Assembly (NCBI GenBank): GCA_005883115.1
Contig: VAZQ01000399.1
Span: forward strand, 1-6,206
DNA length: 6,206 nucleotides
Direction of reading: 5' to 3'
Source: Alphaproteobacteria bacterium
GTDB taxonomy: Bacteria > Pseudomonadota > Alphaproteobacteria > Rhizobiales > Xanthobacteraceae
The position numbers and the translations under genes are program-made. Of this stretch, positions 1-5,624 are shown one piece after another. Below the pieces are notes generated by a model. It made no database searches and had not been told where the DNA came from. It saw only the letters and a list, made by a program, of their open reading frames with translations. How positions within the stretch are numbered: the stretch's first letter is position 1; the number at the start of each line of letters is the position of its first letter.

Positions 1-87
1 AAAGCGACGTGCGGAGGCACCCCGGTAGGTCGTCAGAGGCATTTTTGATGGTGATAACGCGCTATGTCCGCGGAGCGACATACGATT
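1..87. other. Region downstream of sucD; no recognisable gene
   Basis: On the minus strand a frame opens at the ATG at 81-79 and stays open to the window edge (27 codons), with a second in-frame ATG 13 codons later. Neither ATG has a purine-rich ribosome-binding site. The residues do not resemble the usual N-terminus of alphaproteobacterial SucA, the gene normally expected after sucD. The true downstream gene may start outside the window. No rho-independent terminator is visible, which fits an operon that continues leftward. Confidence 0.4.
63..82. repeat. Short inverted repeat just after sucD
   Basis: TATGTC (63-68) and GACATA (77-82) form a perfect 6-bp inverted repeat around an 8-base loop. 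It starts 5 bases past the sucD stop codon in the direction of transcription. No run of T follows on the minus strand, so it is not a standard intrinsic terminator. It could be a weak mRNA 3' or intercistronic stem, or chance. Confidence 0.3.
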
Positions 88-972
88 TTACGCGCGCATT
101 ATGTCGGCCAAGGTGTTGCCCAAACGCGCCGGCGATGGCGCGACCTTAATGCCGGCGGCTTCCATGGCCGCAATCTTGCTTTCTGCATCGCCCCTGCCGC
201 CGGAGATGATGGCGCCGGCATGGCCCATGCGGCGGCCCGGCGGCGCGGTGCGACCGGCAATGAACCCTACCGTGGGCTTTTTACGGCCGCGTTTGGCTTC
301 GTCGGCAAGAAATTGCGCGGCGTCCTCCTCGGCCGAGCCGCCGATCTCGCCGATCATCACAATCGCCTCGGTCGCCTGATCGGCCAAGAACATCGCCAGC
401 ACGTCGATGAACTCGGTGCCCTTGACGGGGTCGCCGCCGATGCCGACCGCGCTGGTCTGGCCAAGCCCTTCGCGCGTGGTCTGATAGACCGCCTCATAAG
501 TGAGCGTGCCCGAGCGCGACACAATACCGACGTTGCCAGGACTGAAAATGTTGCCTGGCATGATTCCGATCTTGCATTCGCCGGCGGTCATCACGCCGGG
601 ACAGTTCGGCCCGATCAACCGCGATTTCCCTCCCGATAGCGCACGCTTGACCTTCACCATGTCGAGCACAGGAATGCCTTCGGTGATGCACACGATGAGA
701 GGGAGTTCTGCCGTGATCGATTCGCAAATCGCGTCCGCCGCCCCGGCCGGAGGAACGTAAATGACGCTCGCGTCGCAACCCGTTCGTTCCTTTGCTTCCG
801 CCACCGTATTGAACACAGGCAGACCGAGATGCGTCGTGCCACCTTTGCCTGGCGACGTGCCGCCAACCACCTTGGTGCCGTAGGCGATCGCCTGCTCGGA
901 GTGGAACGTGCCGTTCTTGCCCGTGAATCCTTGGCAAATCACTTTTGTCTTCTTGTCGATGAGGATGGACAT
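88..972 (-). CDS. sucD: Succinyl-CoA synthetase (ADP/GDP-forming) alpha subunit
   Basis: The alpha subunit, with SucC, catalyses the reversible TCA-cycle step succinyl-CoA + NDP + Pi to succinate + CoA + NTP in the cytosol. The protein has 294 residues, the normal family length. The N-terminal CoA-binding Rossmann domain shows GFTGKNGTFH at 15-24 and a TPGKGG-like SPGKGG at 40-45. GPNCPG follows at 121-126 and SRSGTLTYE at 152-160. The catalytic, transiently phosphorylated histidine is H251 in the GHAGAI motif (250-255), and the conserved Glu of the IGEIGG motif is at 209. The start is set by the family-typical opening MSILIDKKTKVICQG. It has only a weak ribosome-binding site (GAGA, about 13 bases upstream). 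It lies 92 bases after sucC on the same strand and is probably cotranscribed with mdh and sucC. The related malate-CoA ligase subunit MtkB was considered, but the C-terminal half follows SucD. The gene is complete. Confidence 0.97.
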   Translation of the reverse strand: MSILIDKKTKVICQGFTGKNGTFHSEQAIAYGTKVVGGTSPGKGGTTHLGLPVFNTVAEAKERTGCDASVIYVPPAGAADAICESITAELPLIVCITEGIPVLDMVKVKRALSGGKSRLIGPNCPGVMTAGECKIGIMPGNIFSPGNVGIVSRSGTLTYEAVYQTTREGLGQTSAVGIGGDPVKGTEFIDVLAMFLADQATEAIVMIGEIGGSAEEDAAQFLADEAKRGRKKPTVGFIAGRTAPPGRRMGHAGAIISGGRGDAESKIAAMEAAGIKVAPSPARLGNTLADIMRA

Positions 973-1064
973 TGGGATCTTGTCTCAGCGGTGCGATTGA
1001 GGAGCTGATCTGCCAGCGAACGAGAGCCCAACCGGGAAGGCGAAAACGACGCCTCCATTTACCG
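973..1064 (-). other. sucC-sucD intercistronic gap
   Basis: These 92 bases separate the sucC stop from the sucD start. No terminator and no convincing promoter are visible. A 45-codon frame opening at the ATG at 1058-1056 runs out of frame into the start of sucD. It has no ribosome-binding site or recognisable product, so I do not call it a gene. Confidence 0.5.
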
Positions 1065-2234
1065 TCATCGTGCGCCTCCGACTGCATTGACGATCTTCTG
1101 GGCGGCGTCGTCGAGATCGTCGGCAGAGGTGACGTTGAGGTTGGATTTCGCGATGATCGCTTTGCCAAGCTCCACGTTCGTGCCCTCAAGCCGCACGACG
1201 AGTGGCACTCGCAAACCCACTTCCCTCACCGCTGCGACCACGCCTTCGGCGATGACGTCGCATTTCATGATACCGCCGAAAATATTGACCAGGATGCCCT
1301 GCACCTTGGGATCGGCTGTGATGATCTTGAAGGCGGCCGCAACTTTCTCTTTGCTGGCGCCGCCGCCTACGTCGAGAAAATTCGCCGGAGCCTTGCCATA
1401 GAGCTTGATGATGTCCATCGTCGCCATGGCGAGACCTGCGCCATTCACCATGCAGCCGATCGTGCCGTCGAGCGCGATGTAATTGAGATCGTATTTCGAA
1501 GCTTCAATTTCCTTTTCGTCCTCCTCGGTGAGATCGCGCAGCGCCACGATCTCGGGATGACGATAAAGGGCGTTATCGTCGAAACTGATCTTGGCATCCA
1601 GGCAAACAAGTTCCTTCCCTTTGGTGATGACGAGTGGGTTGATCTCGAGCAGGCTCATGTCTTTGGCAATGAAGGCGGCATAGAGCTGCGCTGCGAGTCT
1701 TTCGGCCCCCTTGGCGAGATCGTCCTGCAATCCAAGCGCCTGCGCTACGCGCCGCCCGTGATGCGGCATGATTCCAGTTGCGGGATCCACCGTGAACGTT
1801 ACGATCTGTTGGGGACTCTTGCGTGCGACCTCCTCGATGTCCATGCCACCGGCGGTCGAGACCACGAAAGCAATGCGCGAGCTCTCGCGATCGACCAGTG
1901 CCGACAGATAGAACTCGCGCTCGATCGCTGAACCCTCTTCGATATAGAGACGATGAACCTGCTTGCCATGCGGACCGGTTTGGTGCGTGACGAGCACTGC
2001 CCCGAGCAGGCGCTCGGCCTCCTTGCGCACGTCCTCTTTCGATTTGACCAGCTTGACGCCGCCGGCCTTTCCGCGCCCGCCGGCGTGAATCTGCGCCTTG
2101 ACCACGAGCACCGGCGCGTCGATATCGTGCGCGGCCTTGATGGCTTCTTCGACTGAGAAGGCCGGTTGCCCGCGCGGTACCGGGACGCCGAATTCGCGCA
2201 GCATCGCTTTGGCTTGGTATTCGTGGATGTTCAT
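1065..2234 (-). CDS. sucC: Succinyl-CoA synthetase (ADP/GDP-forming) beta subunit
   Basis: The beta subunit carries the ATP-grasp nucleotide site and the succinate-binding part of succinyl-CoA synthetase; it pairs with SucD. At 389 residues it is full length. It opens with the family signature MNIHEYQAKAMLREFG, which fixes the start. K46 and the glycine-rich HAGGRGKAGG (50-59) belong to the ATP-grasp fold. LEINP (196-200) and CLDAK (211-215) hold the metal-coordinating positions N199 and D213. NGAGLAM is at 264-270, and GGGAS (290-294) and NIFGGIMKCD (317-326) mark the C-terminal ligase domain. The NIFGGIMKCD motif and the mdh linkage favour SucC over malate-CoA ligase MtkA, whose equivalent reads closer to NIFAGINRCD. 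A weak AGG lies 6-8 bases before the ATG. It follows mdh by 79 bases. Preference for ATP or GTP cannot be read with confidence. Confidence 0.97.
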   Translation of the reverse strand: MNIHEYQAKAMLREFGVPVPRGQPAFSVEEAIKAAHDIDAPVLVVKAQIHAGGRGKAGGVKLVKSKEDVRKEAERLLGAVLVTHQTGPHGKQVHRLYIEEGSAIEREFYLSALVDRESSRIAFVVSTAGGMDIEEVARKSPQQIVTFTVDPATGIMPHHGRRVAQALGLQDDLAKGAERLAAQLYAAFIAKDMSLLEINPLVITKGKELVCLDAKISFDDNALYRHPEIVALRDLTEEDEKEIEASKYDLNYIALDGTIGCMVNGAGLAMATMDIIKLYGKAPANFLDVGGGASKEKVAAAFKIITADPKVQGILVNIFGGIMKCDVIAEGVVAAVREVGLRVPLVVRLEGTNVELGKAIIAKSNLNVTSADDLDDAAQKIVNAVGGAR

Positions 2235-2313
2235 GCGGACCTGTTGCGAGCTCCGCAGACGACATTACGCCGCAAGCTCGGCGTGCTGGGCTGCGCCAAC
2301 AGCATGAGCACCT
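2235..2313 (-). other. mdh-sucC intercistronic gap with small hairpin
   Basis: These 79 bases lie between the mdh stop and the sucC start. They contain a perfect 5-bp inverted repeat, CGCCG/CGGCG, at 2268-2283 with a 6-base loop. No T-run follows it, so it is not an intrinsic terminator. No good promoter was seen, which supports cotranscription of mdh with sucCD. Confidence 0.4.
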
Positions 2314-3279
2314 TCACTTCGCCAGATTTGGCGCGATCTTCTTGCAAGCCTCGACCAGGGTTGCAACGGCCTCGGCGGATTGTTCGAACATGGCACGTTC
2401 GGCGCCGTTTAATTGAATCTCGACGACGCGGTCGACGCCCTTCGCGCCGATCACCGCGGGCACGCCGACATACAGATTCTTAATTCCATATTCGCCGTTC
2501 AAATAAGCCGCACAGGGGAGCACGCGCTTCTTGTCCCTGAGGAAGCTCTCCGCCATGGCGATGGCGGAGGCAGCCGGCGCGTAATAGGCGGAGCCGCTTT
2601 TGAGCAGGTTGACAATTTCGGCACCGCCGTCACGCGTGCGTTGAACGATCTCGTCGAGCCGCGCTTGCGTAGTCCACTTCATCTTGACGAGATCGGGCAG
2701 CGGAATGCCGGCAACCGTGGAATAGCGAATCAGCGGCACCATACTGTCGCCATGACCGCCGAGCACAAACGCGGTCACATCCTCGACCGAGACGTTTAAC
2801 TCATCGGCGAGAAAAAATCGAAAGCGTGCGCTATCGAGCACGCCGGCCATGCCGACCACCATATGCGTAGGCAAACCGCAGGCTTTTTGTAGCGCCCACA
2901 CCATGGCGTCGAGCGGATTCGTGATGCAGATCACGAAGGCACCAGGCGCATATTTCCTGATGCCGGCGCCGACCTGCTCCATCACCTTGAGGTTGATGCC
3001 GAGAAGATCGTCGCGACTCATCCCCGGCTTGCGCGGCACGCCTGCGGTGACGATACAGACGCCAGCGCCATCGATGGCGTCATAGGAATTGGTGCCAGCG
3101 AAATGTGCGTCGAAGTCCTCGACCGGCGAGGACTGTATGAGATCGAGGGCCTTCCCCTGGGGAATACCTTCGGCGATGTCAAATAGCACCACGTCGCCGA
3201 GCTCTTTGAGCCCAATGAGATGGGCGAGGGTGCCGCCGATCTGGCCGGCACCGATCAATGCGATCTTGGGACGTGCCAT
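2314..3279 (-). CDS. mdh: Malate dehydrogenase (NAD-dependent, LDH-like type)
   Basis: It oxidises malate to oxaloacetate with NAD+ in the TCA cycle, in the cytosol. The protein has 321 residues, normal for the lactate-dehydrogenase-like MDH of alphaproteobacteria. The N-terminal Rossmann fold carries GAGQIG at 10-15 and an acidic D34 at the end of the second strand, as expected for NAD rather than NADP. R83 and R89 in VPRKPGMSRDD bind substrate; Arg at the first of these positions, rather than Gln, indicates malate over lactate. N121 lies in ITNPLD, and the catalytic histidine is H176 in GGHGDSM. The frame stays open 24 codons further upstream to 3351, but family alignment favours the ATG at 3279, because MARPKIALIGAG is the usual N-terminus. 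The longer start would also overlap the candidate -35 box. GAGG sits 13-16 bases upstream, farther than ideal. It heads the mdh-sucC-sucD set and lies 125 bases after zapE. Confidence 0.97.
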   Translation of the reverse strand: MARPKIALIGAGQIGGTLAHLIGLKELGDVVLFDIAEGIPQGKALDLIQSSPVEDFDAHFAGTNSYDAIDGAGVCIVTAGVPRKPGMSRDDLLGINLKVMEQVGAGIRKYAPGAFVICITNPLDAMVWALQKACGLPTHMVVGMAGVLDSARFRFFLADELNVSVEDVTAFVLGGHGDSMVPLIRYSTVAGIPLPDLVKMKWTTQARLDEIVQRTRDGGAEIVNLLKSGSAYYAPAASAIAMAESFLRDKKRVLPCAAYLNGEYGIKNLYVGVPAVIGAKGVDRVVEIQLNGAERAMFEQSAEAVATLVEACKKIAPNLAK

Positions 3280-3323
3280 ACTGGGGAAGAACCTCGGATC
3301 GAGGGCAGTGGAAGCGCCGAAAT

Positions 3324-3336
3324 CGGTCATAGACCG
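3324..3336. repeat. Perfect palindrome over the candidate mdh -10 box
   Basis: CGGTC (3324-3328) and GACCG (3332-3336) form a perfect 5-bp inverted repeat around ATA. AAA and TTT flank it, pairing if one T is bulged. The repeat covers the predicted -10 element, where an operator would block RNA polymerase. It could equally be a chance palindrome. No known regulator site was recognised. Confidence 0.35.
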
Positions 3337-3356
3337 TTTCCGGCCTGCCATTCAAG
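3327..3356 (-). promoter_or_regulatory. Candidate sigma-70 promoter for mdh-sucCD
   Basis: On the minus strand CTTGAA (3356-3351) and CTATGA (3332-3327) are 18 bases apart. They resemble the alphaproteobacterial housekeeping consensus CTTGAC-N17-CTATAT. The predicted transcript would start near 3320, giving a leader of about 40 bases before the mdh ATG at 3279. This is a pattern match only, but its position between zapE and mdh is sensible. Confidence 0.45.
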
Positions 3357-3404
3357 TCGCTCGCCAGACTGCGCAGACGGCGACGGGAGTGAAGCGAAAT
3401 GGCA

Positions 3405-4577
3405 TCACGTCTCCACGAGCCCTTCCGTCGAACCCGATGCAACTGCATGGCCACGCCCGTGCGGCAAAGCGAGATAAGTCTCCGAGCGCATCTCTATCAG
3501 CCGGGAGGCGGTGCGCTTGAATTCGCTCGCTTCAAAGCCTTCGTCGGCACAATAAAGGGCACCCGGTTCAGCTTCTGCCGAAGCGACGAGCTTCACCGCG
3601 TTGTCGTAAAACGTATCGATCAGGATGATGAAACGCTTGGCCTCGTTACGCCGGTCGTAATCCATGACCGCGACACGATCGAGCACAACCGTATGGTAGT
3701 GGCGCGCGATCTTGAGATAGTCGGCGGCAGCAAATGGTTGCTGACACAGATCCGCAAACGAGAACCGCGCCACTCCCATGCTCGCACACGGCACGCGGAT
3801 GGGGTGCCCCTTCACCACCAAGTCCTGCGGTTCTCCAGGGTGGCCCGCGGTCAAACGCCGCCACGCTTTGTCGAGAGCGGCTTGCGCTGAGCGATCGGCG
3901 GGAACGTACCAAACCGGCACGCCAGCCAGCTTTTCCAACCGGAAATCAGTGCGGGCATTGAGGGGTCTGATCTCCAAGTGCTGTTCGATGAGCGCAATGA
4001 ACGGCAAGAACAGGGCGCGGTTGAGGCCGTCCCTGTACAGTTCGCTTGGCGGCACGTTCGAAGTTGCGACCACAACCACGTCGAGCGCGAACAGCTGTTT
4101 GAACAATCGGCCGAGGATCATTGCATCGGCAATATCGGTGACGTGGAATTCATCGAAGCAAAGAAGCCGTGTCTCCTGCGCAATGGCGGCGGCGACGAGC
4201 CCGATAGGATCCTCCCCACTGATTTCACCCAGCTTGGCTTTTTGCCGCAGCGCGTGGGCGCGCTCGTGCACCTCGCCCATGAATTCGTGGAAATGGACGC
4301 GACGCTTGCGCACCACGCGTGATGCTGCGAAGAACATATCCATCAGCATGGTCTTACCGCGACCAACATCACCGAAGATGTAGAGGCCTTTGATCGTCTT
4401 GGCCTCGCGCAATCCAAACAGCCAGCCCAGCGAGGACGACTTGCGCGCGAGCCGCCGCGCGGCAAGTTCGTTTTCGAGCCGCACGAGGCGATTTACGATC
4501 GCCTGCTGCGCGTTGTCGCGCTCGATCTTTCCAGCGGCGACCTGCGCCGCATACTGCGCCGAGATGGAAGCGGACAT
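3405..4577 (-). CDS. zapE: Cell division protein ZapE / AFG1-family ATPase
   Basis: ZapE is a P-loop ATPase of the AFG1/LACE1 family. In E. coli it associates with the FtsZ ring and destabilises FtsZ polymers; mitochondrial relatives act in quality control of respiratory-chain subunits. The called protein has 390 residues, usual for alphaproteobacteria. Walker A is GDVGRGKT (69-76, Lys75) and is followed by MLMDMFF. The family-specific RVHFHEFM lies at 93-100. Walker B is LLCFDEF (138-144, Asp142-Glu143) followed by VTDIADAMIL. A sensor-1-like ATSNVPP (171-177, Asn174) is followed by LYRDGLNR, and the C-terminal RRNEAKRFIILIDTFYD lies near 309-325. There is no signal peptide or membrane segment. 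The frame is open upstream to 4859, but those 94 residues are low in family character. I chose the ATG at 4577 because MSASISAQYAAQVAAG matches the family's N-terminus. It has no clear ribosome-binding site. mdh follows after 125 bases. Confidence 0.93.
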   Translation of the reverse strand: MSASISAQYAAQVAAGKIERDNAQQAIVNRLVRLENELAARRLARKSSSLGWLFGLREAKTIKGLYIFGDVGRGKTMLMDMFFAASRVVRKRRVHFHEFMGEVHERAHALRQKAKLGEISGEDPIGLVAAAIAQETRLLCFDEFHVTDIADAMILGRLFKQLFALDVVVVATSNVPPSELYRDGLNRALFLPFIALIEQHLEIRPLNARTDFRLEKLAGVPVWYVPADRSAQAALDKAWRRLTAGHPGEPQDLVVKGHPIRVPCASMGVARFSFADLCQQPFAAADYLKIARHYHTVVLDRVAVMDYDRRNEAKRFIILIDTFYDNAVKLVASAEAEPGALYCADEGFEASEFKRTASRLIEMRSETYLALPHGRGHAVASGSTEGLVET

Positions 4578-4620
4578 AGGGGCTAATGAACCAGCGTTGA
4601 GGGGCTGCGACGAATAACGA

Positions 4621-4642
4621 GCTTGCAGCGCCAGCCGCAAGC
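4621..4642. repeat. Inverted repeat upstream of zapE
   Basis: GCTTGC (4621-4626) and GCAAGC (4637-4642) are a perfect 6-bp inverted repeat with a 10-base loop, about 45 bases before the zapE start. It could be an operator or a leader stem if transcription starts further upstream. Chance is also possible at this GC content. Confidence 0.3.
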
Positions 4643-4726
4643 CGTTTCGAGAGGTCGCGCCGTTGCCGAGTGGCGACTGCGCGACGTTCCCAGCGCACCC
4701 GTCGAGCTCAAAGCTTGTCCAAAGAT

Positions 4727-4760
4727 GGGTTCGCAAACCCGAAGGCGTGCACGCACTGCC
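4727..4760. repeat. Two tandem hairpins in the zapE upstream spacer
   Basis: The first hairpin pairs GGGTT (4727-4731) with AACCC (4736-4740) around CGCA. Three bases later GGCGTGC (4744-4750) pairs with GCAC-T-GCC (4753-4760), with one bulged T and a minimal loop. No T-run follows on either strand, so they are not intrinsic terminators. Adjacent stems like these can belong to a structured RNA or a dispersed repeat; the window alone cannot decide. Confidence 0.35.
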
Positions 4761-4912
4761 GAAGAGCAGACTTGTCGCACCGAAATGGTTTGGGCTTACC
4801 AGGCCTACAGGAGCAGGCGAGGGGTCCATGCTGCATCGCGGTGCCACAGTGCGGGCCAAGGACGGCGGTTTCGGGACATCCGCATGACTGCCATGCTCAT
4901 TTGCCGCGGGGA

Positions 4913-4932
4913 ATCACTAACTTAATCGTGAT
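4913..4932. repeat. ATCAC-N10-GTGAT inverted repeat upstream of the acetyltransferase
   Basis: ATCAC (4913-4917) and GTGAT (4928-4932) are separated by 10 AT-rich bases. The half-site spacing of about 15 bases centre to centre is not that of CRP or FNR sites. It lies about 88 bases before the acetyltransferase start, so it may be an operator, but no regulator is recognisable. Confidence 0.25.
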
Positions 4933-4953
4933 CAGCTGCCGCTCCCATCATCA

Positions 4954-4982
4954 TTGTTCCGTCCATACTGCGTTGCAATATT
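4954..4982 (+). promoter_or_regulatory. Weak candidate promoter for the acetyltransferase
   Basis: TTGTTC (4954-4959) and AATATT (4977-4982) are 17 bases apart. They match the sigma-70 consensus TTGACA/TATAAT at 3 of 6 and 4 of 6 positions. The -10 lies 37 bases before the ATG at 5020. The match is modest and rests on position and spacing. Confidence 0.25.
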
Positions 4983-5019
4983 CCCCCTCCATGATTCGCA
5001 ACCACCAACGGAATGGCCC

Positions 5020-5595
5020 ATGCACGATCCGCTACCCAGTGGCGGTCTGATCCGAAAGCTGTGGATCGGGGAGGCTACTCTCTATCGTGACCACTTATTG
5101 CGGCTTGATCCCGCCAGCCGCCGCAATCGCTTTGCCGGCGCGGTCCCGGACCAATTCGTGCGCGACTACGCCGAGCTTTCATTCGGAATTGACGCGCTGA
5201 TTCATGGTTTCTTCGTTGACGCTATTCTGCGCGGCGCTGCGGAACTGCGTCCGATCGGAGGACCCCTGACGCGAGAGGCCGAGGCGGCATTCTCGATCGA
5301 GAAGTCGTGGCAGAGCCACGGCGTGGGCTCCGTGCTACTCGAGCGCACGCTGCTGGCGGCGCGCAATCGCGGTCTCAAGTTTCTGCATATGGCCTGTCTC
5401 GCCGACAACAAGCGCATGCAGCAGCTCGCCCGCAAATATGATGCCGAGCTCAGCTTCGATTTTTCCAGCGTCGTTGGCGAGGTTGCAGCGCCGCGCCCGA
5501 CTCCGCTCTCTGTAATGCGCGAGATCCTCGCCGACGGTCACGGCTTTGCGACCGCTATGTTCGACGTGCACTCACGACTGCTCAAACCAGTGTGA
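5020..5595 (+). CDS. GNAT-family N-acetyltransferase, substrate unknown
   Basis: A probable acetyl-CoA-dependent acetyltransferase of the GNAT fold, 191 residues, with no membrane segment or signal peptide. The acetyl-CoA-binding motif A appears as QSHGVGSVLL (98-107), the Q/R-x-x-G-x-G/A signature, right after strand FSIEKSW. LKFLHMACLADNKRMQQLARKY (119-140) matches the following strand and helix, with N130 where an Asn is common. The N-terminal half has IRKLWIGEATLYRDHLLRLD (11-30) then SRRNRFAG, a type of N-terminus seen in GNAT proteins of Hyphomicrobiales with no assigned substrate, as far as I recall. The first possible start is a TTG at 4954. I prefer the ATG at 5020, which has a GGA core 8-10 bases upstream. 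The gene is monocistronic, divergent from zapE and convergent with thpR, so context does not suggest a substrate. Confidence 0.85.
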   Translation: MHDPLPSGGLIRKLWIGEATLYRDHLLRLDPASRRNRFAGAVPDQFVRDYAELSFGIDALIHGFFVDAILRGAAELRPIGGPLTREAEAAFSIEKSWQSHGVGSVLLERTLLAARNRGLKFLHMACLADNKRMQQLARKYDAELSFDFSSVVGEVAAPRPTPLSVMREILADGHGFATAMFDVHSRLLKPV

Positions 5596-5624
5596 TTCGG
5601 AGACCCGCACGCAAAGACGAGGCG

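Larger units (their letters stand above)
4578..5019. other. 442-base gene-free divergent spacer (zapE / acetyltransferase)
   Basis: This spacer separates the divergent starts of zapE and the acetyltransferase. Frames are open on both strands, as is common in GC-rich DNA. Their translations are rich in Arg, Ser, Cys and His and lack protein-like patterning or good start sites, so I call no gene. It contains short inverted repeats at 4621-4642, 4727-4740, 4744-4760 and 4913-4932 and a weak candidate promoter at 4954-4982. It should hold the promoters for both flanking genes and has room for a small RNA, but nothing identifies one. Confidence 0.5.

Noticed and set aside
64..639. Plus-strand open frame (191 codons) antisense to sucD
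   Set aside because: It lies almost wholly opposite the conserved sucD coding sequence and has no protein-like motifs or ribosome-binding site.
973..1058. Small open frame from the ATG at 1058 in the sucC-sucD gap
   Set aside because: No ribosome-binding site, no recognisable sequence, and it ends out of frame inside the start of sucD.
972..1931. Long plus-strand open frame (319 codons) antisense to sucC
   Set aside because: sucC is certain by homology. GC-rich alphaproteobacterial genes commonly leave long open antisense frames, and this translation shows no recognisable domain.
88..2234. Possibility that the sucCD pair is malate-CoA ligase (mtkAB, serine cycle)
   Set aside because: NIFGGIMKCD in the beta subunit and the C-terminal half of the alpha subunit follow SucC/SucD. 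Linkage to mdh and absence of other serine-cycle genes also favour succinyl-CoA synthetase.
2320..2333. CGCCA/TGGCG hairpin at the 3' end of mdh
   Set aside because: It lies within the mdh coding sequence, has only 5 bp, and is not followed by a T-run.
3362..3382. CGCC...CTGCGCAG...GGCG as a terminator after zapE
   Set aside because: The pairing is interrupted and unequal, and no T-run follows on the minus strand.
4660..4740. tRNA-like stretch: GCCGAGTGGC resembling a Ser/Leu tRNA D-arm, followed by GGGTTCGCAAACCC resembling a T-arm
   Set aside because: The putative T-loop does not fit a 7-base loop on a 5-bp stem, the TGCGC/GCGCA stem has a 10-base loop instead of a 7-base anticodon loop, and no acceptor stem pairs.
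4670..5050. Overlapping plus-strand frames in the zapE/acetyltransferase spacer
   Set aside because: All three frames are open at once over part of the region. The translations are rich in Cys, His, Arg and Ser and look like noise, with no good start site.
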